Assembly (NCBI RefSeq): GCF_001570565.1
Contig: NZ_BBXE01000025.1
Location: forward strand, 124,321 to 188,320
Direction: 5' to 3'
DNA from: Herbidospora yilanensis
GTDB taxonomy: Bacteria > Actinomycetota > Actinomycetes > Streptosporangiales > Streptosporangiaceae
DNA length: 64,000 nucleotides
Positions 8,042 to 17,700 of the stretch are shown piece after piece; the first letter of the stretch is position 1; every line of letters starts with the position of its first letter. A program made the position numbers and the translations under genes. A model generated the notes under the pieces. It did not search any database. It was not told the origin of the DNA and saw nothing but the letters and a program-made list of their open reading frames with translations.

Positions 8042-11000
8042 AAGCCGGCCCGGCGATCGGCCACGTCGGCCGCGATCCCGGCCACGGTCGGCACGTCGAA
8101 GAACACGTAGAACGGCACGTCGACGCCGAGCCGGTCGTGGATGCGCGCGGCGATCCTCGCGATGGTCAGCGAGTGGCCGCCGAGCTCGAACAGGCTCTCG
8201 TCGTCGCCGATGTGGTCGAGCCCGAGCACCTCCTCCCAGATCTCCCGCACGACCTCGGCCGTCTCGTCGGCGGCCGTCCCGGTCTCGGGCGCGGGAGACA
8301 GGTCGGGCGCGGGCAGCGCCGCCCGGTCGAGCTTGCCGTTGGGGGTCAGCGGCATCCGGTCCAGCGCCACGAACACACTGGGCACCATGTAGGCGGGCAG
8401 CACCCGCGCGGCCTCCCGCCGCAGGTCGCCGACGCCGCCGACCGTGTAGGCGACGAGCTCCTCCTCGTGTACGGCCACCGCCGCCTCCTGGGCGTGACCG
8501 AGCAGCACCGCCTCGATCTCCCCCAGCTCGATGCGGTGCCCGCGCACCTTGACCTGGTCGTCGGTCCGCCCGAGGAACTCCAGCCCGCCGTCCCTGACGC
8601 GGACGCGGTCGCCGGTCCGGTACATGCGGGCCCCCACGGAGCCGAACGGGCACGGCAGGAACCGTTCGGCCGTCAGCGCCGGCCGTCCCAGGTAGCCGCG
8701 GGCGAGCCCGGCGCCGGTGATGTACAACTCCCCCGGCACCCCGGTCGGCACCGGCCGCAGGTCGTCGTCGAGCACCAGCAGCCCGGTCGCGGCCAGCGGC
8801 CCGCCGATCGAGATCCGCGCCGGGCCGGGCGGCACCTCCGCGATGGTCGACCAGATGGTGGTCTCGGTCGGCCCGTAGACGTTGAACAGCCGCGCCACCC
8901 TCGGACGCAGCCGGGCCGCCAGCGGCAGCGGCAGCGCCTCCCCGCCGACCAGGGCGGTGACGGGCGCCTCGAACCCGGCGTCGGCCAGCAGCCGCCAGGT
9001 CGAGGGGGTGGCCTGGACGTGGGTGACGCCGTGGGCCGAGATGAGCGCCCGCAACGCGCCGCCGTCCGCGGCCTGGGCCTCGGTCGCGACCACGACCCGC
9101 CCGCCGGTGACCAGCGGCAGCCACAGCTCCAGCCCGGAGATGTCGAACGACCACGACGTGACCGCCAGCCACGTGGCCGAGGGGCCCGAACGTGTCTCGT
9201 CCCTGATGGACATCAACAGGTTCGTCAGCGCGGCGTGCCCGACCTCGACGCCCTTGGGACGGCCGGTGGACCCGGAGGTATAGATGACGTAGGCCCGCTC
9301 GCCGAGCGGCCCCGATCCGTCCGACGACCCGATGGTACCGCTTGCGGACACGGGCAGGCCGAGGGCTACTCTGACCGGCCCCGACCCGTCGCCCGACGAT
9401 CCGGGAGCACCATCGGACGACCCGATGGTGCCGCTTGCGGGCGCGTCGAGGTTCATTCTGACCGGCCCCGGCAGGTCGCCGCCCGCGTCGGCCAGCAGCG
9501 CGCTCGCGCCGCTGTCGGCCAGGACGTAGTCGAGCCGCTCCGGCGGGTAGGCCGGGTCGAGCGGCAGGTAGGCCGCGCCCGCCCGCCAGATGCCCAGCAC
9601 ACCCGCGACCAGCCGCTCCGACCGGGCCGCCGAGATGGCGACGAGGTCCCCGGGGCGCACCCCCGCCCGTCTGAGGCGGGCGGCCACCGCGTCGGCCCGC
9701 TCGATCAGCTCGCGGTAGGTGAGTGTCCGTTCGCCGACGACCGCGACGGCGTCCGGGGTCCGGGTGGCCTGGGCCGCCACTAGGTCGGGGACGGCGGCGG
9801 CCTCCGGGTAGGCCCGGCTGGACCACAGGCCCGGCGGCTCCTCGGCCACCGGCAGCGCGTTCAGCGGCGTCGCCGGTTCGTCGGTGACGTGGCGCAGCAC
9901 GTCGAGCAGGTGGGCGGCGATGCGTTCGGCGTCCGGGCGCGGCATCGACGCGGGCGGGAACTGGAGCATCACGCCGAGCCCGTCGGGGCCCTCGACCAGG
10001 TGGAACCGCAGGGCGTTGCGGGCGACGTGGTTGAACTCCACCCACTTCACCTCGGTCCGCAGGCCGGGGAACTCCGGAGGCGATATCCGCCGCCGGTAGG
10101 TGAGGGAGACGGGGGCCAGCGCGATGCCGGGCCGGGTGCCGGGGGCGGCCCGGCCGAGAGGCACCTCGCGCACCCGGTAGAGCTCGCGCAGCCCGGCCCT
10201 GATCCGCCGGGCGTAGTCGGTGAACGGCAGGTCGGGCCGGGGGTCCGACGCGAACGGCAACTCGTTGACGTGGACGCCGACGCGCCCGGCCGCCCCGGCC
10301 TGCCGGGTGCCGAGGTCGAGGGCGGTGACGGGGCCGGCGTTGCCGTACCGGAACAGCAGCGCGTGCACCGAGGCCACGACCAGCTCGAACCGGGTCACCC
10401 CGAGCTGGGCGGCGGCCTTCTCCAGGATCGGCTCGGTCAGGAAGAACTCGACCGACTCCCCCGGCTGGACCGCGTCGTCGGGCCGGTCGAGGCCCGGCAG
10501 CACGACGTCGGGGAACTCGGTCGGCCGCCCCGACCAGTAGGCCCGCGCGGCCGGCAGCCCCTCGGCGACCCGGCGGGCCTCGGCGGCCGGGTCGAACGGC
10601 TCCGGCGGATCCACCGGGACGGCCTGCCCGTGACGAGAGACGGCGTAGAGGCGGGCCAGGTCGGCGACGAAGACGTCGGTCGACTGCCCGTCGAAGACCA
10701 GGTGGTGGGCCACCACCAGCAGTTCGTGCTCGGCCGGGCCGAGCCGGAACAGCGTGATCCGGGTCAGCGGCCCGGCGGCCAGGTCGAAGGGCCGCAGGAT
10801 CGCCTCCCGCCGCGCGCCGGCCAGTCGGCCGGGATCGGTCTCGACGACCTCGAAGGGCACCGGCGGCCCTTCGACCTGGTAGGGAGCGCCGGCCTCCTCG
10901 CGGACCGCCGCTCGCAGGGCGGGGTGCAGGGTGACCACGCCCGCGCAGGCGTGGCGCAGCGCGTCCACATCGAGATCACCGGAGAACCGGATCGCGAAAG

Positions 11001-11085
11001 GCATGTGGTGGACGGCCCCCGCGCCGCCGAGACGTTCGTTGAACCAGATGCCGCTCTGCGGCACCGAAAGTGGTACTCGTGACAT
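8038..11085 (-). CDS. NRPS module C-A-T (glycine-like specificity)
   Basis: A 1015-residue single-module synthetase and the first gene of the minus-strand operon. I prefer ATG at 11085, preceded by GGGGCGGG; a TTG at 11097 is also in frame. Condensation domain starts VPLSVPQSGIWFNERL and has HHLVFDG near residue 128. The adenylation domain has YVIYTSGSTGRPKG near 600, NVYGPTETTIW and NGKLD. The carrier has LFELGGHSL, Ser near 968. The pocket reads D-I-L-Q-L-G-V-I-W-K, one residue from the glycine code DILQLGLIWK that I recall, so glycine is the likely substrate. A repetitive Gly/Ser-rich insert lies between core motifs A2 and A3. It probably follows the divergently encoded loading protein in the assembly line. 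Confidence 0.92.
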   Translation of the reverse strand: MSRVPLSVPQSGIWFNERLGGAGAVHHMPFAIRFSGDLDVDALRHACAGVVTLHPALRAAVREEAGAPYQVEGPPVPFEVVETDPGRLAGARREAILRPFDLAAGPLTRITLFRLGPAEHELLVVAHHLVFDGQSTDVFVADLARLYAVSRHGQAVPVDPPEPFDPAAEARRVAEGLPAARAYWSGRPTEFPDVVLPGLDRPDDAVQPGESVEFFLTEPILEKAAAQLGVTRFELVVASVHALLFRYGNAGPVTALDLGTRQAGAAGRVGVHVNELPFASDPRPDLPFTDYARRIRAGLRELYRVREVPLGRAAPGTRPGIALAPVSLTYRRRISPPEFPGLRTEVKWVEFNHVARNALRFHLVEGPDGLGVMLQFPPASMPRPDAERIAAHLLDVLRHVTDEPATPLNALPVAEEPPGLWSSRAYPEAAAVPDLVAAQATRTPDAVAVVGERTLTYRELIERADAVAARLRRAGVRPGDLVAISAARSERLVAGVLGIWRAGAAYLPLDPAYPPERLDYVLADSGASALLADAGGDLPGPVRMNLDAPASGTIGSSDGAPGSSGDGSGPVRVALGLPVSASGTIGSSDGSGPLGERAYVIYTSGSTGRPKGVEVGHAALTNLLMSIRDETRSGPSATWLAVTSWSFDISGLELWLPLVTGGRVVVATEAQAADGGALRALISAHGVTHVQATPSTWRLLADAGFEAPVTALVGGEALPLPLAARLRPRVARLFNVYGPTETTIWSTIAEVPPGPARISIGGPLAATGLLVLDDDLRPVPTGVPGELYITGAGLARGYLGRPALTAERFLPCPFGSVGARMYRTGDRVRVRDGGLEFLGRTDDQVKVRGHRIELGEIEAVLLGHAQEAAVAVHEEELVAYTVGGVGDLRREAARVLPAYMVPSVFVALDRMPLTPNGKLDRAALPAPDLSPAPETGTAADETAEVVREIWEEVLGLDHIGDDESLFELGGHSLTIARIAARIHDRLGVDVPFYVFFDVPTVAGIAADVADRRAGL
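9317..9472 (-). repeat. Imperfect tandem in-frame duplication inside an A domain
   Basis: About 31 codons are duplicated within the adenylation domain of the glycine-like module. GACGACCCGATGGT-N-CCGCTTGCGG occurs at 9323 and again at 9416, and TCTGACCGGCCCCG occurs at 9370 and 9457. The second spacing is 6 bases shorter, so the copies differ by two codons. The encoded peptide repeats SGTIGSSDG. It lies in a loop upstream of the A3 phosphate-binding motif and keeps the frame. Confidence 0.8.
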
Positions 11086-11219
11086 TACCCGCCCCAACGC
11101 TTCGCTTATTTCGTGAGTATGACCAGAAATTGCATTCAGTTGCTAGATACTTGTGAGGATTCGTCTGGTCTGATTTACTCCCCTTCCGACCGTCTGCCGG
11201 ACGCGGAAGAGGTGGGCCC
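11086..11219. promoter_or_regulatory. Divergent promoter region of the NRPS cluster
   Basis: These 134 bases separate the minus-strand NRPS operon from the plus-strand loading gene and are clearly more AT-rich than the genes either side. A plus-strand candidate is TGACCA, 18-base spacer, TAGATA. The plus gene has GAGGTG as ribosome site before its ATG at 11220. A regulator binding here could control both transcripts, but no clear palindrome stands out. Confidence 0.4.
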
Positions 11220-14200
11220 ATGACCGCGACCCTCCCCCACTTACTTCGAGCGAGGGCCGTCGAACAACCGGACAGAACTGCTCTGATCTGCGCAGACGGC
11301 AGGGAGCTGACGTTCGGCGAATGGGACGCGGAGGCCGACTCCGGGGCACATGCTCTGCTCGGCAAGGGCTTGCAACGGGGCGACCGGGTCGGCCTGCTCT
11401 TCGATAACGACCGATGGGCGGATTTCGCCGTCGCCTGCATGGCTGTCTTGCGCGCCGGTGGCGTCGCCGTGCCACTGTCCGCCCGGCAGTCGGCCGCCAC
11501 CCTGAAGGTGATGACCGACGACTGCGCGGCCCGGTGGGTGCTGACGGAGGCGCCGGGGGGACCGCCGTCGGGCTCGGGGGTGCCCGACGTCGGCCTCTCC
11601 CCCGGCGACCCCGCCCAGATCCTCTACACCTCGGGCACGACCGGGACGCCGAAGGGCGTCATGGCCACCCACGCCAACCTGGCCTGGGGGCACACGGAGA
11701 GACCCCCGTTCCGGGCCTTCGGCCACTCGGAGCACTTCCTGCACGCGTTCCCGATCGGCACCAACGCCGGGCAGATGATGCTGGTCAACACCCTGACGGC
11801 GCATCCGGCGGCGGTCGTGGCGGCCCGCTTCGACGCGGCCGGGTTCTGCGGGCTCATCGAGAGGTTCCGCGCCGGGACGGTGTTCGTGGTGCCCGCGATG
11901 GCGACCGAGCTCCTCGACTCCGGGGCGTGGCGCGGCCACGACCTGTCGAGCGTGGTGCTGCTGAGCTCGTCGGCCGACGCGCTGCCGCCCCGTGTGGCGG
12001 CCGGCCTGCCGGAGGCCTTCCCGAAGGCCACGATCGTCAACTACTACACCTCGACCGAGGCGGTGCCCGCCCAGACCACGATGATCGTCGACCCCCGCCG
12101 CCCCGACTCGGTCGGCCGCGCGACCGCCCGCGGCGACCTGATGATCGCCGACGAAGAGGGCACGCCCCTGGCCCCGGGTGAGGTCGGCGAGGTGTGGCTG
12201 CGCGCCCCCGCCGCCCAGCGGACCTACTACGGCGACCCCGGGACCAGCGCGAAGACCTTCAGGAACGGCTGGACCCGGATGGGCGACCTGGGCCGCCTGG
12301 ACGCCGACGGCTACCTCTACCTGGTCGGCCGGGAGAGCGACGTCGTCAAGTCGGGCGGCCTCAAGATCTCCCTGCCGCAGGTCGAGGCGGCGGTCCGCGA
12401 GCACCCGTCGGTCGCCGACGCGGCCGTGGTCGGGCTGCCGCACCCCACGATGGGCCAGATGATCGCCTGCGCGGTGGTCCGAAAGCCGCCACGAACAGAA
12501 CAGCTCGCCGAAGCGCTCAGATCAGGCGGCGACGCCACGAAGGCATCCGCATTACGTGACACCGGACCGAAAGCGCTCACAGCAGGCGGCGCCCCCTCGG
12601 AAGCACTCGTTTCCGGTGACCAGGTTCTCACCGCCGACCGGCTGCGTGCCTTTCTCCATCAGCGGCTCGCCCGCAATGAGGTGCCCTCTCGTTATGTCTT
12701 CGTCGACGCGTTGCCGCGCAACGAGCTCGGCAAGGTCGTCAAGGCCGAGGTGCGGGCGTTGTTCTCGGTCGCCGAGCCGGCCGGTCGGCCGTTGGAGACG
12801 GACGAGGAGCGCGCCCTGGCCCGCTTGTGGACCGGGGTGCTCGGGGTGCCCGCGACCAGCGCGGACGACGACTTCTTCGCCCTCGGCGGGGACTCGCTGC
12901 GGGCGGCCCAGCTCGCCGCGCGGGTGGCCGAGAGGTTCGGGGTGCCCGTCGAGGGGACCTTCGCCTTCGACCGGCCGGTGCTGGCGCATCAGGCCGGACA
13001 GATCCGCGACGCCGTCGCCACCGCCGCGGGCGACGACGACGTGGTTCTGGCGGACGGCGCCCTCTCCGGAGTGCAGGCCCACTGGTGGCGGTGGATGCAC
13101 GCCTCCGGAGAGCGGCGTCACATGCCGCCCGTGCACGTCGCGGTGCGGGTGCCCGGCGGCCTCGACCTCGACGTCCTCGGCCGGGCGGTGGCCGAGCTCG
13201 TCCGGCGGCACGACAGCCTGCGGACCGTCTTCCGCGACCCGGGCGTCGGCCCGGTGCTGGAGTCTCTCGAAGTTCCAATCGCCGTCCATCGACGCGCGAC
13301 CGAGGCCGAGGCGGCGCTGCTCGCGGCCGAGCGGGTGCGGGCGCCGTTCGACGTCGAGAACGGGCCGCTGCTGCGGGTCGAGGTGATCGAGCTGCCCGAA
13401 GGGTGCGTGCTGGTCGTCTCCGTCCACCATCTGGTGTTCGACGGCGGGTCGGCCACGGTGCTGTTGCGAGAGCTCGGCGTGCTCTACTCCGCCTTCCGGC
13501 ACGGCGCGTCGTCGCCGCTGCCCCCGGCCGTCTCCTACGGCGAGGTGGTGGCGTGGGAACGCCTCGAATGGACACGGCACCGCGTGTGGTGGGAGACCGC
13601 CCTGAAGGACGCTCCCGCGTCGCTGGAGCGGCTGCCCGGGAGGGCCAGGGACGTCCGGCGCTACCTGGCCGACGCGCACCACTTCGACGTCCCGGACGTG
13701 CGCGAACTGGCCCGCTCGCGGGGCGCCACGGTGTCGATGACGCTGGCGGCGGCCTGGGCGCTGACCCTCGGCGCGTGGGCCCGCGCCCCCGAACTCGTGG
13801 TCGCCACCCCGGTCAGCGGGCGGTCGAAGCCCGGGTTCGAGAACGCGGTCGGCTGCCTGTTCCGGTGGAACCTGATCACCGTCCCGGGGTCGGGGGCGCT
13901 GCCCGACGTGGTCGACCACGTCCGGCGGGAGTCGCTCGCCGCCGCCGAACGGCAGTTCCACGACTGGGGCCACCTGCACGCGGCGGTGCCGTTCCCGGCG
14001 TACTTCCGGTTCGAGAGCTGGGGGCGTCCGGCCCACCTGCCGGGGGTGCCGTCAGAGGAGTTCGCCGTCCCGGCCGGGCCGATCATGGAGTGGACGCTGC
14101 CCGACGACGACCCCGACCTGCACCCCCCGGAGATCCTGATCAGCGAGGCGCACGACGGGACGCTGCGCGGCCAGCTCATCTACAACCGGCACGCCTACGA

Positions 14201-14252
14201 AGCCGCCGCCATCGCCGGCCTGGCCGCCGACTTCGTCCGGAGGATCGCTTGA
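11220..14252 (+). CDS. NRPS loading protein: acyl/aryl-AMP ligase - carrier - condensation
   Basis: A 1010-residue initiation protein. Residues 1-510 form an adenylate-forming domain that resembles acyl-CoA synthetases and aryl-AMP ligases more than amino-acid A domains: ILYTSGTTGTPKG near 138, YYTSTEAVPAQTTM, GDLGRLDADGYLYLVGR, and the catalytic lysine in NELGKV. A carrier follows (FFALGGDSLRAAQL, Ser near 558) and then a condensation domain (residues 612-1010, HHLVFDG near 735). It likely activates a fatty or aromatic acid that caps the peptide N-terminus. The C-terminal condensation domain is odd because the next protein also begins with an intact one. A repetitive insert sits at residues 421-465. 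Confidence 0.92.
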   Translation: MTATLPHLLRARAVEQPDRTALICADGRELTFGEWDAEADSGAHALLGKGLQRGDRVGLLFDNDRWADFAVACMAVLRAGGVAVPLSARQSAATLKVMTDDCAARWVLTEAPGGPPSGSGVPDVGLSPGDPAQILYTSGTTGTPKGVMATHANLAWGHTERPPFRAFGHSEHFLHAFPIGTNAGQMMLVNTLTAHPAAVVAARFDAAGFCGLIERFRAGTVFVVPAMATELLDSGAWRGHDLSSVVLLSSSADALPPRVAAGLPEAFPKATIVNYYTSTEAVPAQTTMIVDPRRPDSVGRATARGDLMIADEEGTPLAPGEVGEVWLRAPAAQRTYYGDPGTSAKTFRNGWTRMGDLGRLDADGYLYLVGRESDVVKSGGLKISLPQVEAAVREHPSVADAAVVGLPHPTMGQMIACAVVRKPPRTEQLAEALRSGGDATKASALRDTGPKALTAGGAPSEALVSGDQVLTADRLRAFLHQRLARNEVPSRYVFVDALPRNELGKVVKAEVRALFSVAEPAGRPLETDEERALARLWTGVLGVPATSADDDFFALGGDSLRAAQLAARVAERFGVPVEGTFAFDRPVLAHQAGQIRDAVATAAGDDDVVLADGALSGVQAHWWRWMHASGERRHMPPVHVAVRVPGGLDLDVLGRAVAELVRRHDSLRTVFRDPGVGPVLESLEVPIAVHRRATEAEAALLAAERVRAPFDVENGPLLRVEVIELPEGCVLVVSVHHLVFDGGSATVLLRELGVLYSAFRHGASSPLPPAVSYGEVVAWERLEWTRHRVWWETALKDAPASLERLPGRARDVRRYLADAHHFDVPDVRELARSRGATVSMTLAAAWALTLGAWARAPELVVATPVSGRSKPGFENAVGCLFRWNLITVPGSGALPDVVDHVRRESLAAAERQFHDWGHLHAAVPFPAYFRFESWGRPAHLPGVPSEEFAVPAGPIMEWTLPDDDPDLHPPEILISEAHDGTLRGQLIYNRHAYEAAAIAGLAADFVRRIA
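12490..12618 (+). repeat. Repetitive in-frame linker in the loading ligase
   Basis: GCGCTCA-N-A-N-CAGGCGGCG occurs twice, near 12514 and 12573, with related flanks rich in Ala, Gly, Ser and Thr codons. The insert lies in the C-terminal subdomain of the ligase, between IACAVVRKP and LTADRLRAFL, and keeps the frame. Like the insert in the neighbouring glycine module it is a degenerate short duplication in an adenylation enzyme. Confidence 0.6.
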
Positions 14253-14747
14253 ATATTGCCGCGCGCCCCGGTTCGGGAGCGTCAAGCACGAGTACACCCG
14301 CACGATGCGGTGCGCCAAGTGCTCAGGGCCGATCACCACGCTCAACAGCGTAGGCAGCGAGAACACGATCTTCTTCCGAGGTCGTCTCGCCGACGCCCGC
14401 CCCGTGCCGACCGCCCACCGACGCGACCTCGGGCACCCCGGCAAGATCAACTTTGGGCGTGGTTCCCTGGTCGGCCTGTCCGATTCCCGCGCGCTCCAGC
14501 CCTCATGGTGCTGCCGATCACCGATCGAGACCAGAGCCAGGAAGCCCTCTACAACCACACGGCATGCTTCCCTCCAGCGCGGAACTCCGAGAAGACGCGG
14601 GTCGCCAGGTGGACCGTCTGGAGCGCCTCAGCACGGGGACTGTGATCCACAACAATGTATCTGTTCGATATCGAGAAAAATCTTTACATAACCTTGTGAC
14701 ATCTGTGATGATCATTCAGTTTTCATACGCCTGTTCGAAAGGCTGGA
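14253..14747. other. 495-base intergenic stretch, no recognisable gene
   Basis: Several open frames cross this stretch on both strands, but none has a recognisable family motif, a convincing ribosome site or consistent third-position GC bias. The last 100 bases are AT-rich and look like the promoter of the large secreted-protein gene. The stretch marks the change from NRPS DNA to a lower-GC island, so a decayed mobile-element fragment is possible but not shown. Confidence 0.5.
14683..14711 (+). promoter_or_regulatory. Candidate promoter of the DNase toxin gene
   Basis: TTTACA (14683-14688), a 17-base spacer, and TGATGA (14706-14711) lie in an AT-rich stretch 37 bases ahead of the GTG at 14748. 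The -35 box is good and the -10 box is weak. AAAGG at about 14738 serves as ribosome site. Confidence 0.35.
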
Positions 14748-17700
14748 GTGAACACATCACGATTAGCGTCGGGCCTATCTGCTCAGACGCGCCGTCGCGC
14801 TGCCCTGATCACGGCTCTGACGCTGCCGCTCTCGCTGATGAGCGCGCCCGCAATCGCCCAAGGCCTCACGTCAACCCCAATCCCCACGCAGGTGCCCACA
14901 CCCACCCCTGCAACGTCGCCGCCAAGCATCCCCACTACTCCGACCACCCCCATCGGCAAAGCGCTGGCGCAGGCCAAGAAGGACAACCGGCGCGTCGAGA
15001 TTGAGTCGCTGCGCTCGGAGAGCACCACAATCTACGCCAATCCAGACGGCAAGACCGTGCGCGTGGAGCTGTCCACCGAGCCCGTGCGCGTCAAGAAGGC
15101 CGGCGGTGAGGGCTTCACTCCAATCGACACCACATTGGTGGAGCAAGACGGCGTCATCAAACCTAAGGCCATCCAGGGTGACCTGACCCTGTCGGCGGGC
15201 GCGGACACCGTCCTGCTGAAGAGCAAGACCGCTCAGGACATCACCGAGATCGAAGCCCCTGACGGCACACTGCCCAAGCCCACACTGAAGGGCAACACCG
15301 CCACCTACCGGTCTGCTTATGGTAAGGGCCGTGACCTGGTAGTGATCGCGAACGCGACCGGGTTCCGGCAGCAGATCACCATCGCTGAACGGCCCGTCGG
15401 CTCGGTCTCCTTCCGGGTCCCGTTCGACCTGCCCAAGGGCATGTCCTTCGGCAAGAACGCCGCGGGCCGACCCATCGTCGTGGGCAAGGACGGCAAGACG
15501 CTGACCGAGGTGCGGCCGACACTGCTGCAGGACGCCACGGCCGCCGACGCGAGCGCGCCGCTCGATGCGGGCAAGATCGGCAGGGCCGCCGTCACTCTCG
15601 CCGAGGACGGCAAGACCCTGGTATTCACGCCGGATGCCGCGTTCTTGGCTGATGCAGCGACGACCTACCCGGTGACGATGACTGCCGCGGCCTCTGACTG
15701 GTACGAAAGCCACACCGGCGTCGGCGCCGGCATGGACGTCTACATCAATGATGTCGACCTCAAGGAGGGCTGGGACACCTTCTCCGACCCCGAGGTCGTG
15801 GTCGGCAAGTCCTACGCCAGCAGCGTCGCCAAGCGCTGGCGTGGTTACCTCAAGTTCCCCAACATCCCTGCCGAGTTCGCGGGCAGCACGGTGGACAACG
15901 CCGACCTGCACCTGTGGAACCATCTGTCCAACACCTGCGGTACGTCGGTCGGTTCCGGCATCACCGCGCGGCAGGTCACCTCCACCTGGGATGACATGCT
16001 GCTGTCCTGGAACAGCCAGCCGTCCGTCATCGGTACGGGCGCGGACACCGAGTACGGCGCCTACAGCGAAGACTGCAACTATGCCTGGAACCTGACTCAC
16101 TCACTCGACGAAATCGTCCAGTCATGGGTCAACGGTGCCACCAACCACGGCATCCAGCTCACCGCGGGTAACGAATCCGAATTGCGAAACTGGCGGCGCT
16201 ACGCCTCGGAGGAGGCGGGCGGCTGCAGGACGTCGCCACTGGAAGACTGCAAGTTCCAGCCCCACCCGCCCATCCTCACCATCGACTTCGTGGAACCCCC
16301 GGCTCCGCTTCGCCGCGAGACCGTGGTCATCTCCTCACGTGAGCCGCTCACCTCGATTCCTGAATACGAGGAAGCCCTCACCAGGTCGGTGTACGTCCCG
16401 GAGATACCCGAGTCCATTGAGTCGCTGGCGATGAGCGAGGAGCAAGTAACCGCCACCGAACAGCATCGGGACGGTGAGGGCTCCTTCATTGGAACCGACA
16501 ACCTCTCTCCTCCCGATCCCGCTGAAGACGATGGCGACACCAGCAATCCTGAGGGGGAAGACACGGTAGCGCCGAGGGTGCTGGCGACCGAACCGGCCAG
16601 CGATGCCACCGAGGTACCCCTGGACTCTCAGATCAAAGTGACGTTCACCGAAGAAGTCGGCGAACCCGTGATCGCGGTGAAGACCGTGCAGGGCGCCGAC
16701 GTCCAGGGCGCCGTCGCTATCGACAGCACCGGAAAGATCGCGACCTTCACCCCTACACAGCCGCTCCACCCCGGCATGGGGTACACCGTTGATGTGTCGG
16801 AAGCGATCGACGCGTGGGAAAACGTCATGGAGCCGTATACGTGGTCGTTCACCACCAGCGGGCCGGACACGACGGCACCGACGGTGACTGCGACGAACCC
16901 TGCCACGGGAGCGGCGGACGTTTCGGTCACTACGGCGGTTAGCGCGACCTTTGGGGAACTGATCTCTGAGGCTCAGATCACTCTGGAGGATCCGGCGGGA
17001 GCAGCGATCCCTGGGACATCGGCGATGGACGGCACCGCCAGGATCCTGACCTTCATTCCCAGCCAGCCGCTGGCTCCGAACACCGTGTACTCCGCTGAAG
17101 TAAGCGGTGCCAAGGACGCCGCTGGTAACGTGATGGCGGCCCCGTATAGCTGGTCGTTCACGACGGCACCGCCGGACACTACGGCGCCGACGGTGACCGA
17201 GACCGTTCCGGGGCCGGAGTCCTCTGGGGTGGTGGTCACGACCGCAGTGAAGGTCACGTTCAGCGAACCAGTGTCGGTGGCGCAGGTTGCGGTGAAGGAT
17301 CCGGCGGATGTGCTGGTTGCGGGTAACGCCGTGATGGACGCCGAGAACAAGGTGCTGACCTTTACCCCCGCGCAGGCATGGACCCCGGCCACCAAGTACA
17401 CGGTGGCCGTGAGCGCCGCCACGGACGCCGCGGGCAACATTATGGCCCCGCACAGTTGGTCGTTCACTACCATCGGCCATCCCACCGGCACCAATGGGAC
17501 CGACTATTCCATCACCGACAACGCCACGGTGGAATCCCCCATCACGATGTCGGGCTACTCCGGTAACGCCTCGGCCACCTCCACTGTGGAGGTGCATATC
17601 GCCCACACCTACATCGGTGACCTCCAAGTCAACCTGGTCGCACCCGACGGCAGCACGTACCCCCTGCACAACCGCACCGGCGGCGACACGGACAACATCG

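Noticed and set aside
5123..10045. A single 1640-residue minus-strand frame that would fuse two NRPS genes
   Set aside because: The upstream 700 codons are in the wrong frame and Arg/Pro-rich. The real gene begins at GTG 8041 with a proper C-domain start and a GTGA overlap.
14305..14691. A 128-codon ORF (MRCAKCSGPITTL...) between the NRPS and toxin genes
   Set aside because: No family motif, no ribosome site, overlapping frames of similar length, and composition changes along its length.
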